Below, piece after piece: positions 44,891 to 53,781 of a stretch of 64,000 bases of DNA. Position numbers and translations under genes: made by a program. How positions within the stretch are numbered: position 1 is the first letter of the stretch; the number at the start of each line of letters is the position of its first letter. The notes beneath the pieces are model-generated. The model saw only the letters and a list, made by a program, of their open reading frames with translations, made no database searches and was not told the DNA's origin. This DNA is from Acidovorax defluvii (GTDB taxonomy: Bacteria > Pseudomonadota > Gammaproteobacteria > Burkholderiales > Burkholderiaceae_C): positions 163,313 through 227,312 of the forward strand of contig QLTU01000002.1 of the NCBI GenBank assembly GCA_003268905.1, given 5' to 3'.

Positions 44891-47884
44891 ATGCACAAGA
44901 ACCAATTCGACAAAATAAGAATACTGGCCGCGCTGGTTGTTATTTTTTCACACCACTTTCCCCTGACGGGGACCCGCGCACCCGCTTGGCTGGAAAACCA
45001 GTGGCTGCACTGGAGCGTTACCGGCGGTGTTGGTGTCATGGTGTTTTTTTGCATCAGCGGCTATTTGGTCACGCTGAGTTGGTACCGCGAGCCGCACTTC
45101 CTGCCCTTTCTCTGGAAGCGGCTGCTGCGGCTGTGGCCCGGCATGCTGGGCTCGGTGTTGTGCGGCGTCCTCGTGTTCGGCATCGCCTTCAACGCGTTGA
45201 GCCTAGGCCAGTACCTGAACAGCCCCACGACATGGCGGTTTTTTTGGACTAATGTGACGCTCCTCAAGGAGTTCCCCTTCCTGCCCGGAACGTTCCCGCT
45301 CAACCCCATCCCTCACGTGATGAACGGGGTCTACTGGACGATTCCGATGGAATTCGTCTGCTATTTGGTGCTGGCGCTGCTGGGCTTGGCGGCTGTGCTG
45401 CGCCGCCGCCGCTTGGTCCAGACGCTGTTGCTGCTATACATTGCCGGCTTTCTCGGCTGGGCCAACCCTGACTTGACCGGCTACATCCGCCACTGGATCG
45501 AATACCCGGCCTTTTTCGCTGCAGGCGCCTTCATCGCGCTGCACAAGGACTGGTTCGACCGGCACGCCGGCAAGCTCCTGCTGGTGGCCACGCCTGTCCT
45601 GGTGGCCACCTATTTCCTGACGCCCTACATCGCTACATCGCGCTTTTTGCTGCTGCCGCTGCTGGTGCTGTATCTGGGAAACCTGCCCGCGCGCGACAGC
45701 TGGTTCAGCCGTCTGGGCGACCCCTCGTATGGCATCTATCTGTACGGCTACCCCATCGCGCAAACCGTGGTGGCATTGTGGCCAGATATGGATTTCTGGC
45801 CCAGCTTGGCGCTGGCGTGCGCACTGGCCATTGGTGCCGGCTACGCCTCATGGCTGCTGCTGGAGTCGCGCGCGCTGCGCTACAAGGGCCTGTTCGCAGT
45901 GCCAAAGAGCGCGACGACGCAAATATGGGCCCCCGCGCGCGCCCTACTGGCACGCTTGCCCTGGATCTGGCTGTGGCCGCTGCTGACATGCTTCCTCGGT
46001 TTGCGCTTCATCGTGCGGCATCTGGACGATCCAGTCGCGGTCGACGCCACCTACCTGTACCTGCCCTTGGCGCGGGACTTCCTGGAGCACGGCTGGAGCG
46101 TGCTGCTGCGGCCCGAGAGCTACCACGCCGCCCCGCTGTCGTACCTGTGGCCAGCCCTGTGGGGCGCCGAGCCGGCCTGGATTCGCGCCGCGCACATGGG
46201 CCTTTGGATCGGATGCGTGTTTTTCCTATGGCGCACCTGCCTACTGCTTGGTGGCCCGCGCACCGCCGCACTGGCGATGGCACTGCTGATGGCCTCGGCG
46301 TTGGCGCGCTACTTCCCATCAGAGCTGACCGAGCCGATCTACCTGTTTGGCCTGTTCGGGTGGATGCACGCCATGACTCGCATGGTCGCCGACCAGGACC
46401 GCTCCTGGGGAGCCATCGCCCAGGGCGCTGCAATGTTGAGCATCACACTGCTGTCGCGCCCCGTACTGCAGTTCATCGCGCCGACGCTCCTCCTGCTGTG
46501 CGTGGCGGCCCTGGCCTACTGGGCACTGCCCCGCCGGCGCACGCTTGCGCCCTCCTGGCGGCGCACCGTGCCCGCTTTGACCTGGAGCCTGGGCGCCGGA
46601 CTGACATTACCGGCGGCAGTGGTGGTCAAGAACGGGCTGATCTTCGGCCTGTGGGCGCTGAGCACTGGCTCGGGCATCGGCCTGTACCTGGGCACGCACC
46701 CGCTGACCCAGGGCGCCGAGCCGGCCTTCCTGGGCTTTGGCTACGACGTGAACCTGATGGTCAGCTTGGCGCAGGTGCCGGGCGACTTGCGCGGCGTGGC
46801 GGGCGACGCGGCCGCCCGACAGGCGGCCCTGTGGCAGTTGCAGTCCATGTCTCTTTCCGACGCGCTGGTGTTCTTCGGGCGCAAGCTGTGGTGGTGGCTG
46901 GCGCACCATCCGGTGCAAATCCAGGACATGAGCAGCGCGCTGCGCAAGGTGCGGCTGCTGCAACTGTATGCGCTGCTGACAGGCCTGCTTTGGCTTGCTT
47001 GGCACGTGCTGCGCCGCCCGCGCGCTAGCAGATCCCTGCGCGCCGCGGCCACACCGAGGCAGTGGGCGCTGGCAGGCTTTATGTTCATCATGCTTTTGGG
47101 GATGCTGGCGCAGCTGCTGCCCATATTGCACAACAGCCGCTACAGCACCGCGCTGCTGGACCCCTGGCTGCTGCCCCTCTCGGCTTTCGCGCTGGCGATG
47201 CTCACCCGCCCGCTCACGCTGCAAGGGCAGCTGGGCAAAGGCGGTGCCCGCTTGATCCTGGCCGGGCGCAGGGGCGTCTCACCTTGGCCAACGCTGGCGG
47301 TGCTATGCGCTATCGTGGCCTTGGTCCTGGGTAGCTACAACGTGGCGCGCAAGCGCGAGCGCGTGGCGATCGACGTGGCACGCATGGGCAGCACCCGCAC
47401 CCTGCTAGAACTGCACGACGCCGGCCTAGCGTACGCGCAGGGCATGGATCGAGACGGCGCTGGCGGCTGGCGATTGGCGCAGTCGCCGGCGGCGCTGCTG
47501 GTTCGCGTGGATGCGCAGGCCATCAAGGATGTCGCTGCCGCACATGCGGTCAATGCCCTGTGGGAGACGCAGCTAGCCTTGCAACCGCCGAGTGAGCAGC
47601 GCTGCCGCAAGGCCGAGACCGCCTACCAGCTGGACAATGGCGCTGTCGTTCAACCGCACAACGCCTTACCCCTAGCGCAGCGTCTGCGCGCCGACGGCGC
47701 GCCCGAGCGCCTGCTCACCCACGCCAACTACCAACTGCGCCCCGAGCAGCCGGGCTACCTGCGCCTGGTGTTCGACTGCCCGGTGGGCACCCAGCTGCAT
47801 TGGAGCGGCACGCGGCTGCTGGAAAGTCGCCACCCATGGGATGCGGCCCGGGCTGCAGCATCCCCTCCTTCCGCCCTTCCATAG
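44891..47884 (+). CDS. Acyltransferase-3 / GT-C glycosyltransferase fusion membrane protein
   Basis: This 997-residue protein has three parts. Residues 1 to about 345 form an acyltransferase-3 (OafA-like) domain with FDKIRILAALVVIFSHHFPL and ten or so membrane segments. Residues of about 360-830 form a second multi-pass domain with GT-C (GT39/83-like) layout: a periplasmic acidic loop, VDATYLYLPLARDFLEHGW, then SLLSRP-like ITLLSRPVLQ. Residues of about 840-997 are soluble. Acyltransferase-3 proteins acylate glycans; GT-C enzymes use polyprenyl-P sugars. Next to it are a small flippase and a DPM1-like GT2, the other parts of a periplasmic glycosylation system. The fusion is unusual. Confidence 0.75.
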   Translation: MHKNQFDKIRILAALVVIFSHHFPLTGTRAPAWLENQWLHWSVTGGVGVMVFFCISGYLVTLSWYREPHFLPFLWKRLLRLWPGMLGSVLCGVLVFGIAFNALSLGQYLNSPTTWRFFWTNVTLLKEFPFLPGTFPLNPIPHVMNGVYWTIPMEFVCYLVLALLGLAAVLRRRRLVQTLLLLYIAGFLGWANPDLTGYIRHWIEYPAFFAAGAFIALHKDWFDRHAGKLLLVATPVLVATYFLTPYIATSRFLLLPLLVLYLGNLPARDSWFSRLGDPSYGIYLYGYPIAQTVVALWPDMDFWPSLALACALAIGAGYASWLLLESRALRYKGLFAVPKSATTQIWAPARALLARLPWIWLWPLLTCFLGLRFIVRHLDDPVAVDATYLYLPLARDFLEHGWSVLLRPESYHAAPLSYLWPALWGAEPAWIRAAHMGLWIGCVFFLWRTCLLLGGPRTAALAMALLMASALARYFPSELTEPIYLFGLFGWMHAMTRMVADQDRSWGAIAQGAAMLSITLLSRPVLQFIAPTLLLLCVAALAYWALPRRRTLAPSWRRTVPALTWSLGAGLTLPAAVVVKNGLIFGLWALSTGSGIGLYLGTHPLTQGAEPAFLGFGYDVNLMVSLAQVPGDLRGVAGDAAARQAALWQLQSMSLSDALVFFGRKLWWWLAHHPVQIQDMSSALRKVRLLQLYALLTGLLWLAWHVLRRPRASRSLRAAATPRQWALAGFMFIMLLGMLAQLLPILHNSRYSTALLDPWLLPLSAFALAMLTRPLTLQGQLGKGGARLILAGRRGVSPWPTLAVLCAIVALVLGSYNVARKRERVAIDVARMGSTRTLLELHDAGLAYAQGMDRDGAGGWRLAQSPAALLVRVDAQAIKDVAAAHAVNALWETQLALQPPSEQRCRKAETAYQLDNGAVVQPHNALPLAQRLRADGAPERLLTHANYQLRPEQPGYLRLVFDCPVGTQLHWSGTRLLESRHPWDAARAAASPPSALP

Positions 47885-47906
47885 CAACTTTATAGGCGAA
47901 ATTTTC

Positions 47907-48254
47907 ATGGGCTTACCTCTCGGCTTGGCCACTTTGGCTTGTGTTGTATGCATCTCCATCGGGCAACTGCTGTTCAAGCAGGCCGCCTCCGCGCTGCCGG
48001 CGCAGCCGCAGCTGCAAGACTGGCTGCTCAACGGCTGGCTGCTGGCCTCGCTCGCGCTGTACGGCCTGACCACCCTAGGCTGGGTTTGGATCTTGCGCCA
48101 AGCTCCGCTGCATCTGGCCTATCCCTTCATGGGCTTGGCCTTCCTCATCGTCCCGACGCTGGCCTGGGTCTTTCTGGGCGAACCGCTGCACTGGCGCACG
48201 CTCGCTGGCGGCGTACTAATCATGGCGGGCGTCGCGCTCGCCTCCACGAGTTGA
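47907..48254 (+). CDS. Small SMR/EamA-type transporter, candidate polyprenyl-sugar flippase
   Basis: This 115-residue protein has four membrane segments (GLPLGLATLACVVCISIGQLL to GGVLIMAGVALAS) and the EmrE/EamA-like fold. It resembles ArnE/ArnF-type flippase halves rather than GtrA. The ATG at 47907 is preferred. GAGGAG stands between its stop and the GTG of the GT2 gene 11 bases on, so the locus is one operon. Role as the flippase of the undecaprenyl-P-linked sugar is inferred from context. Confidence 0.65.
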   Translation: MGLPLGLATLACVVCISIGQLLFKQAASALPAQPQLQDWLLNGWLLASLALYGLTTLGWVWILRQAPLHLAYPFMGLAFLIVPTLAWVFLGEPLHWRTLAGGVLIMAGVALASTS

Positions 48255-48265
48255 GGAGCTAATCT

Positions 48266-49225
48266 GTGCGCATTGCCGTCGCCATCCCTTGCTACAAGGT
48301 CACTCAGCACGTACTGGGTGTTATTTCCGCTATCGGCCCCGAGGTCGAAGCGATCTATGCGGTCGATGACGCCTGCCCCGACGGCAGCGGCCGTTTCATT
48401 GAGGAGCACAACCGCGACCCAAGAGTGCGGGTGCTGTACAACCCGCAAAACCGAGGCGTCGGTGGTGCAATCGTCACTGCGTACAAGGCGGCCATTGCTG
48501 ACGACATGGACATCGTAGTGAAGATCGACGGTGACGGCCAAATGAACCCCGCTCTGCTGCACCATTTCGTACGCCCCCTGCTGCGCGGCGAGGCCGATTA
48601 CACCAAGGGCAACCGGTTTTTCCGACCAGAGTCGGTGCAGGGCATGCCACCGGTGCGGCTGTTCGGCAACGCCGTGCTGTCATTCATGACCAAGCTCAGT
48701 TGCGGCTACTGGAACATCATGGATCCGACCAATGGCTATACCGCCGCGCGCACCTGCGTGCTGGCCGAGCTGCCGCTGGACAAGCTGGAGCAGCGCTACT
48801 TCTTCGAGACCGACATGCTGTTCCGCCTGAACACGGTGCGCGCCGTGGTCAAGGATGTGCCCATGGATGCGGTGTATGCCGACGAGGAATCCCACCTGAA
48901 GATTGGCAAGGTGCTGCCGGAATTCTTGCGCAAGCACGCATCGCGGTTGTGGCGGCGCTATGTCTACAGCTACTTGGTGCGCGACTTCAACGTGGGCTCG
49001 GTGTACAGCCTGGTCGGCCTAGCGCTGCTGGCGTTTGGCTTGTTGTTTGGTTTGTACGGCTGGATCAACGGGGTGCAACATGCGGCACCAGCCACCAGCG
49101 GGACGGTGATGCTGGCAGCGCTGCCAGTGATCATCGGCATCCAGTGCTGGATCGCGTTCCTGCACCATGACGTGAGCAATGTGCCGATCGACCCCTTGAG
49201 CCGGTTGCTGGACGAGGCCGAATGA
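48266..49225 (+). CDS. DPM1-like family 2 glycosyltransferase (polyprenyl-phosphate sugar synthase)
   Basis: The 319-residue protein starts at GTG with GAGGAG 9 bases upstream. Its GT-A domain has VAIPCYKVTQHVLGVISAI, YAVDDACPDGSG, KIDGDGQM (the DxD-type metal site) and the DPM1-like NPQNRGVGGAIVTAYKAA. Two C-terminal membrane segments follow (YSLVGLALLAFGLLFGLYGW; TVMLAALPVIIGIQ). Such proteins transfer a sugar onto undecaprenyl phosphate on the cytoplasmic side. With its neighbours it makes the donor of a three-part glycosylation system. Confidence 0.85.
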   Translation: MRIAVAIPCYKVTQHVLGVISAIGPEVEAIYAVDDACPDGSGRFIEEHNRDPRVRVLYNPQNRGVGGAIVTAYKAAIADDMDIVVKIDGDGQMNPALLHHFVRPLLRGEADYTKGNRFFRPESVQGMPPVRLFGNAVLSFMTKLSCGYWNIMDPTNGYTAARTCVLAELPLDKLEQRYFFETDMLFRLNTVRAVVKDVPMDAVYADEESHLKIGKVLPEFLRKHASRLWRRYVYSYLVRDFNVGSVYSLVGLALLAFGLLFGLYGWINGVQHAAPATSGTVMLAALPVIIGIQCWIAFLHHDVSNVPIDPLSRLLDEAE

Positions 49226-49339
49226 CCGCCACGGGGCTGAAGCAAGCCACAGCCGAGGCCCATGTCTCGGCTCTGAATACAAAACTGCGAGTACACACAC
49301 CTGATGATTGGTCTTAATCGAATCCAGACTGGGCATTCC

Positions 49340-50170
49340 ATGAGCCCCTTGGCCCAATGGCCTGGGAGCGAGCAAGCCGGTTTGATTGGCATTCTCACCG
49401 ACATCGACGACACCCTGACCAGCGACGGCGCGATCACGCCCGATGCGCTGCAAGCCCTGGCTGCGCTGAAAGCCGCCGGCCTGCATGTCATTCCCATCAC
49501 CGGGCGCCCGGTGGGCTGGAGCGAGCCGTTTGCGGCGTCCTGGCCGGTGGATGCCATCGTGGCCGAGAACGGCGCGGTGGCGCTGCTACCGGCAGTTAAA
49601 AATAATGGTCAAATTGACCTTAATAGCTTATCCAGCAAGCGCGAGCAGCTATCAAAAATATACCAGCAGGATGCCGCTACCCGCGCAGCCAACTACGCGA
49701 ACATGCAGCAGGTTCTGGCGCAGATTGAGCGTGAGGTGCCCGGTGCGCGCCGCGCCACGGATTCGCCGGGCCGTGAAACCGACATCGCCATCGACCACAG
49801 CGAATTCACCCACCTGCCGCAAGAAGCCATTGACCACGCCGTGCGCATCATGCGCGACGCGGGCATGAACGCCACGGTGAGCAGCATCCACATCAACGGC
49901 TGGTTTGGGGCGCACAACAAGCTCGAAGGTGCCCGCTGGATCGTGCGCGAATTGTTCGGGCGCAACCTGGATGCCGAGATCGACCGCTGGGTGTATGTGG
50001 GCGACTCCACCAACGACCAGGTCATGTTCGAACATTTCCCGCACAGCGTGGGCGTGGCCAACATTGCGCGCTTCGTGCCGCAACTCACACACCGGCCGCG
50101 TTTTGTAACGCAGGGCGAGCGTGGTGCGGGGTTTGCGGAGGTCGCGCGCGCGGTGCTGGCTGCACGTTGA
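49340..50170 (+). CDS. HAD-superfamily phosphatase (Cof/IIB type) with in-frame repeat
   Basis: The protein has 276 residues from the ATG at 49340 (the ATG at 49304 adds 12). DIDDTLTSDG (D21, D23) is the nucleophile motif; ITGR and the late YVGDSTNDQVMF give motifs II and IV. The C2 cap marks the IIB subclass (sugar phosphatase type; sucrose- or mannosylglycerate-phosphatase-like). Residues of about 86-108 (NNGQIDLNSLSSKREQLSKI) are encoded by a copy of the palindromic repeat. It follows the glycan locus, which could need a sugar-phosphate phosphatase. Confidence 0.8.
   Translation: MSPLAQWPGSEQAGLIGILTDIDDTLTSDGAITPDALQALAALKAAGLHVIPITGRPVGWSEPFAASWPVDAIVAENGAVALLPAVKNNGQIDLNSLSSKREQLSKIYQQDAATRAANYANMQQVLAQIEREVPGARRATDSPGRETDIAIDHSEFTHLPQEAIDHAVRIMRDAGMNATVSSIHINGWFGAHNKLEGARWIVRELFGRNLDAEIDRWVYVGDSTNDQVMFEHFPHSVGVANIARFVPQLTHRPRFVTQGERGAGFAEVARAVLAAR
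49595..49662. repeat. Palindromic repeat inside the HAD gene
   Basis: AATTGACCTTAATAGCTTATC, then CAGCAAGCGCGAGCAGCTATC, then AAAAATA, is a copy of the recurring repeat in frame in the coding sequence. The low-GC stretch is plain among GC-rich codons. Confidence 0.8.
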
Positions 50171-50227
50171 TGTCATCCGGCAAGGCCGGCAGTGCCCCGG
50201 CACACCCAAGCTGCGCTAGAGTTAGGT

Positions 50228-50509
50228 ATGGACTTGATCAACACACTCCGACACTGGCAGGCCATCGACCGGACAAGGGCGCGCCTGCCCAGTGAGAACC
50301 TCATGGTGGCGGGCCTTGGGCTGGCCCTGATCGCCGTATCCCTGCGCTCAGAGCGTCGCGGCACGGCCGCGCTACAGGCCGCCGCGGGCGGGGCACTGCT
50401 TGTACGGGCCGCACGAGGCAGCCGCTACCTGACCCGCGACCCCGACCCGCGCCTCAGCGGGGCGTGGGACGCCCACTTGGCGGATGCCCGCGAACTGGGC
50501 CTGGACTGA
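50228..50509 (+). CDS. Small protein of unknown function
   Basis: The 93-residue protein has one hydrophobic stretch (LMVAGLGLALIAVSL) and a basic middle with an acidic C-terminal end. No family recognised. The ATG at 50228 has GTTAGG just before it. The frame is open upstream, so a start at 50192 is possible. Confidence 0.5.
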   Translation: MDLINTLRHWQAIDRTRARLPSENLMVAGLGLALIAVSLRSERRGTAALQAAAGGALLVRAARGSRYLTRDPDPRLSGAWDAHLADARELGLD

Positions 50510-50533
50510 TGGGGCGACTTCAGCCTTGAAGCC

Positions 50534-50583
50534 TTTGAGAGCCGTATCGCTTCACAGATAAGCAATACAGGCTACTCAAAATA
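50534..50583. repeat. Degenerate palindromic repeat between convergent genes
   Basis: TTTGAGAGCCGTATCGCTT, a short loop, and AAGCAATACAGGCTACTCAAA are near-inverted copies, resembling the recurring repeat but diverged. It lies between the stops of the small protein and the Bug-type gene. Confidence 0.5.
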
Positions 50584-50588
50584 AAGCA

Positions 50589-51554
50589 TCACGGCGCCTT
50601 CGCCAGCCCCAGCTTCTCTACCAGCGCTTTCTCGCGTGCGAAAGTCTCTTGGGCAAACTTCTGGTAGGCCGCTGTGCTCATGTACATGGGCACCATGTCG
50701 TAGCGCGCCAGGGCCGTTCTGTAGCTCTCTTGCTCCATGGCCTGCTTGAAGGCGTCGTGCAGGCGCTTGACCACGGGCGCTGGCGTGCCCTTGGGCGCGC
50801 CAATGCCAAACGGCGAGTTCTGCACGATGTCCAGGCCCAGTTCCTTGAGCGTGGGCGCATCGGGGAACTTGGCCAGCCGCTCGGCGCCCCAGGTGTTGAG
50901 CACGCGCAGCTTGCCGGCCTCAACCTGCGGCGCAAAGCCCGTGGAGTCGGCAGCGGCCATGAGCTGGCCGCCCAGGGTGGCCTGCATGAGGTCGGCACTG
51001 CCCTTGTACGGCACGTGCAGCAGCTCGATGCCAAGCTTTTGCGCGACCAGCTCGGTCGTCAGGTGCGGACTGGTCATGGTTCCGGTAGAGCCATAGCTCA
51101 GCTTGCCCGGATTGGCCTTGGCCCAGGCAACAAAGTGCGTCCAGGTCTTGAGCGGCGAATCGGCTGGCACCACGATGCCGAAGGCATAGCCCGTGACGTT
51201 GAGCACGTAGCTGATGTCCTTGACCGGATCCCAGTTGATCTTGGTGGTGTAGGGCAGGCGGAACACGCCCAGCGGAATCTGCGCCAGCGTGTAGCCGTCG
51301 GGCTGGGCTGTCTGCAGCGCCTGCGCGGGCAGCGTGCCACCGGCGCCGGGCTTGTTCTCGACGATCACGGGCTGGCCGAGGATCTTGCTGGCGTTGTCGG
51401 CCAGCACGCGCATGGAGATATCGGTGGGACCGCCTGCGGGGAAGGCAATCACCAGCTTGACCGGCTTGGCGGGAAAGGTTTGTGCGTTGGCTGCACCCAG
51501 AGAGACGGCGGTGAGTGCGGCTGCGCCCCACTGAATGATGTGTCGACGTTGCAT
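50589..51554 (-). CDS. Bug/TctC-family periplasmic solute-binding protein
   Basis: The 321-residue protein has a signal peptide (IIQWGAAALTAVSLGAANA, cleavage before QTFP) and the Bug signature: KPVKLVIAFPAGGPTDISMR, VVENKPGAGGTLPAQAL, PDGYTLAQIPLG. Bug proteins bind carboxylates for tripartite tricarboxylate transporters, but most in this group are orphans, as here. It is the only solute-binding protein in the window. Confidence 0.9.
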   Translation of the reverse strand: MQRRHIIQWGAAALTAVSLGAANAQTFPAKPVKLVIAFPAGGPTDISMRVLADNASKILGQPVIVENKPGAGGTLPAQALQTAQPDGYTLAQIPLGVFRLPYTTKINWDPVKDISYVLNVTGYAFGIVVPADSPLKTWTHFVAWAKANPGKLSYGSTGTMTSPHLTTELVAQKLGIELLHVPYKGSADLMQATLGGQLMAAADSTGFAPQVEAGKLRVLNTWGAERLAKFPDAPTLKELGLDIVQNSPFGIGAPKGTPAPVVKRLHDAFKQAMEQESYRTALARYDMVPMYMSTAAYQKFAQETFAREKALVEKLGLAKAP

Positions 51555-51665
51555 GTGGCGATCCTGAAGGGACTAAAGGTTCCATTGAACCGCAAATGAC
51601 GCACTGCAACACTCAGGAAAGCACCTAGCGGCTGTCGCCAAGGCGGCAGCCGCCGCGGGCGGCGC

Positions 51666-52583
51666 TCAGTACCGCTGGGGAACGTACATTTCAGGGGGCA
51701 CCGGCTGGCGCAGGTATTCGGGGTTGCGCACCCGCTCCGGCAGCTCCACCGGGGGATGCGGCACCTCGTGGTACGGGAATTGATCGAGCAGGTGCGCAAT
51801 GCAGTTCAGGCGCGCCTTTTTCTTGTCCACCGCCTGCACCACCCACCAGGGCGCCTCGGGGATGTGGGTGCGCTCGAGCATGGTCTCCTTGGCCTTGGTG
51901 TAGGCCTCCCAGCGCACGCGACTTTCCAGGTCCATGGGGCTCAATTTCCACTGTTTCAACGGGTCGTGAATGCGGCCCAGAAAGCGCAGGTGCTGCTCGT
52001 CATCGGTGATGGAAAACCAGTATTTGACGAGCGTGATGCCCGAGCGCACCAGCATCTTCTCGAACTCGGGCACGGTGCGAAAGAACTCTTCGTACTCGTC
52101 ATCGGTGCAAAAGCCCATCACGCGCTCGACGCCCGCGCGGTTGTACCAGCTGCGATCAAACAGCACCATCTCGCCCGCAGCGGGCAGGTGCGCGGCGTAG
52201 CGCTGAAAGTACCACTGCGTGCGCTCGCGGTCATTGGGTGCAGGCAGCGCGGCCACACGCACCACGCGCGGATTCAGGCGCTGGGTGATGCGCTTGATGA
52301 CGCCGCCTTTGCCGGCAGCATCGCGCCCCTCAAACAAGATCACCACCTTCTTGCGCGTGTGCTGCACCCAGTCCTGGAGCTTGACCAGCTCACCCTGCAA
52401 GCGAAAAAGCTCTTTGAAATAGGCCTGCCGCTCCGCGCGGTCGGTGACGTGGCGGCCCTCCAGCTCGTCGAGGCTGCGGTCTTCCAGCTCCAGCTCGATT
52501 TCTTCGTCGTAGCTGTCCACCAGATCGCTCGCAATGCGCCGCATCAGGTCGTCATGGTTGGTCAGTGCACTGGGCAGCGTCAT
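51666..52583 (-). CDS. ppk2: Polyphosphate kinase 2
   Basis: The 305-residue protein has VILFEGRDAAGKGGVIKR (Walker A), FDRSWYNRAGVERVM (Walker B with the DRSWYNR signature) and a lid region. PPK2 uses polyphosphate to phosphorylate nucleotides. The subclass is unclear. It ends 36 bases beyond the norF start's region and runs on the same strand as norEF, but the gap of 120 bases argues for its own promoter. Confidence 0.92.
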   Translation of the reverse strand: MTLPSALTNHDDLMRRIASDLVDSYDEEIELELEDRSLDELEGRHVTDRAERQAYFKELFRLQGELVKLQDWVQHTRKKVVILFEGRDAAGKGGVIKRITQRLNPRVVRVAALPAPNDRERTQWYFQRYAAHLPAAGEMVLFDRSWYNRAGVERVMGFCTDDEYEEFFRTVPEFEKMLVRSGITLVKYWFSITDDEQHLRFLGRIHDPLKQWKLSPMDLESRVRWEAYTKAKETMLERTHIPEAPWWVVQAVDKKKARLNCIAHLLDQFPYHEVPHPPVELPERVRNPEYLRQPVPPEMYVPQRY

Positions 52584-52703
52584 GGAATAAGGACTCCTGA
52601 AAAGAACAGGCCATGCTGCCCATGCCCCATGTCATGTGCATGACATCCATAAGGCATCCTGGGCAGCACACAGGATGCCGGTCCACGGTGTCAGAGAAAT
52701 CAC

Positions 52704-52973
52704 CTACCGCAGGCTAACCCAGTAAGCCAGCAAGATCAACGCCAGCACCAGCGCCAGCCAGCCCACCACCAGCCAGCGCCACAGGGCTGGCGCATGCCGC
52801 AACTCCAGAAAATCCAGACACACCAGTACCCCTTTCACGAACGCCAGCGCAAACATGGCCAGCACCGGCCCCATGGAGCCATGGCCGGACAGGCCCGCCT
52901 CGCCAATCCAGTACGTTGCAGCCGTGATGGCCAGCAATATGAGCCAGACACGGGTGTGTGAAATAGCAGGCAT
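52704..52973 (-). CDS. norF: NorF-like cytochrome c oxidase subunit IV-family protein
   Basis: This 89-residue protein has three membrane segments (WLILLAITAATYWI, GPVLAMFALAFVKGVLVCLDFLEL, WLALVLALILLAYWV), the layout of the COX4/NorF family. It follows norE by 11 bases. NorEF accompany NorCB and help activity. The ATG at 52973 is preferred over upstream starts. Call rests on context and on the membrane pattern. Confidence 0.7.
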   Translation of the reverse strand: MPAISHTRVWLILLAITAATYWIGEAGLSGHGSMGPVLAMFALAFVKGVLVCLDFLELRHAPALWRWLVVGWLALVLALILLAYWVSLR

Positions 52974-52984
52974 CTCTTCGCTCC

Positions 52985-53644
52985 TCAACGCATCACGTAA
53001 ACCAGCGGGAACAGCACGATCCACAGCAGATCGACCATGTGCCAGAACGCCGCGCCCGTCTCCAACGCGTGGCAATCATGGCTGCCATAGCACCCGCGCC
53101 GCGTTTTTACCCACAGATATCCAAGCGCCAGCATGCCCACCACCACATGCAGGAAGTGAAAACCGGTGAGGAAAAGGTAAAACATGTAGAAAGTGTTTGT
53201 CGAAAGGTCCACCCCGGACTCCATTTTCTGGGCGTATTCGCCCAGCTTGACCCCCACAAACCCCCCTCCGCAGGCCAAAGCCCCCAGTAACCAGCGCGCC
53301 CCCACCATGGATGCATTGCGCCGCACTGCAGACACCGCGCAGGCCACGCACCAACTGCCGGAGATCAACAGCACGGTGTTGAGCGCGCCGGCATTCAGGT
53401 TGAGCGTGGCCTGCGAGGCGTTGAACAGTTCCACCTCCCGCGTGCGGGCAAACGCAAATGACACAAAGAGGATGGCAAAGGTCAGCAACTCCAACAAAAT
53501 GATCAGCCAGACCCCCAGGTCACCTGGGAGCCTGGGGGTGGCATCCTGAACATGCGGGGGAAAGCGTGTGTCGTCCACCAAACCCTCTACTGGCTGCGAT
53601 TCGTTGCTCGAAGACGACAAATAAGTGGGTACGGGATCGTGCAT
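52985..53644 (-). CDS. norE: NorE, cytochrome c oxidase subunit III-like protein
   Basis: The 219-residue protein has five membrane segments with PGDLGVWLIILLELLTFAILF, FLTGFHFLHVVVGM and the C-terminal AAFWHMVDLLWIVLFPLVYVMR, a COX3/NorE-type sequence. The ATG at 53644 has AGGA 8 bases upstream; a start at 53653 is possible. It is divergent from norC across a 206-base region containing the NsrR-like and FNR-like sites, and is followed by norF. Confidence 0.88.
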   Translation of the reverse strand: MHDPVPTYLSSSSNESQPVEGLVDDTRFPPHVQDATPRLPGDLGVWLIILLELLTFAILFVSFAFARTREVELFNASQATLNLNAGALNTVLLISGSWCVACAVSAVRRNASMVGARWLLGALACGGGFVGVKLGEYAQKMESGVDLSTNTFYMFYLFLTGFHFLHVVVGMLALGYLWVKTRRGCYGSHDCHALETGAAFWHMVDLLWIVLFPLVYVMR

Positions 53645-53757
53645 AGGGATCATCCTGACTGATAATTCGCAGCCTTTTGCAACCAGGGGTTGCAGGCAAG
53701 CAACTCCAGGCTCATATTCTGTCGCCGCAAAGTGCCCAGAAGGCACAAGTTCAATGT

Positions 53758-53780
53758 AAGATTCATACCGAATGAATCTT
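53758..53780. promoter_or_regulatory. NsrR-like operator between norE and norC
   Basis: AAGATTCAT (53758-53766) and ATGAATCTT (53772-53780) are perfect inverted half-sites with a 5-base spacer, a 23-bp palindrome. The form (AAGAT.CAT...ATG.ATCTT) is that of NsrR boxes. NsrR is an NO-responsive Fe-S repressor. The gene for it is not in the window. Confidence 0.6.
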
Positions 53781-53781
53781 A

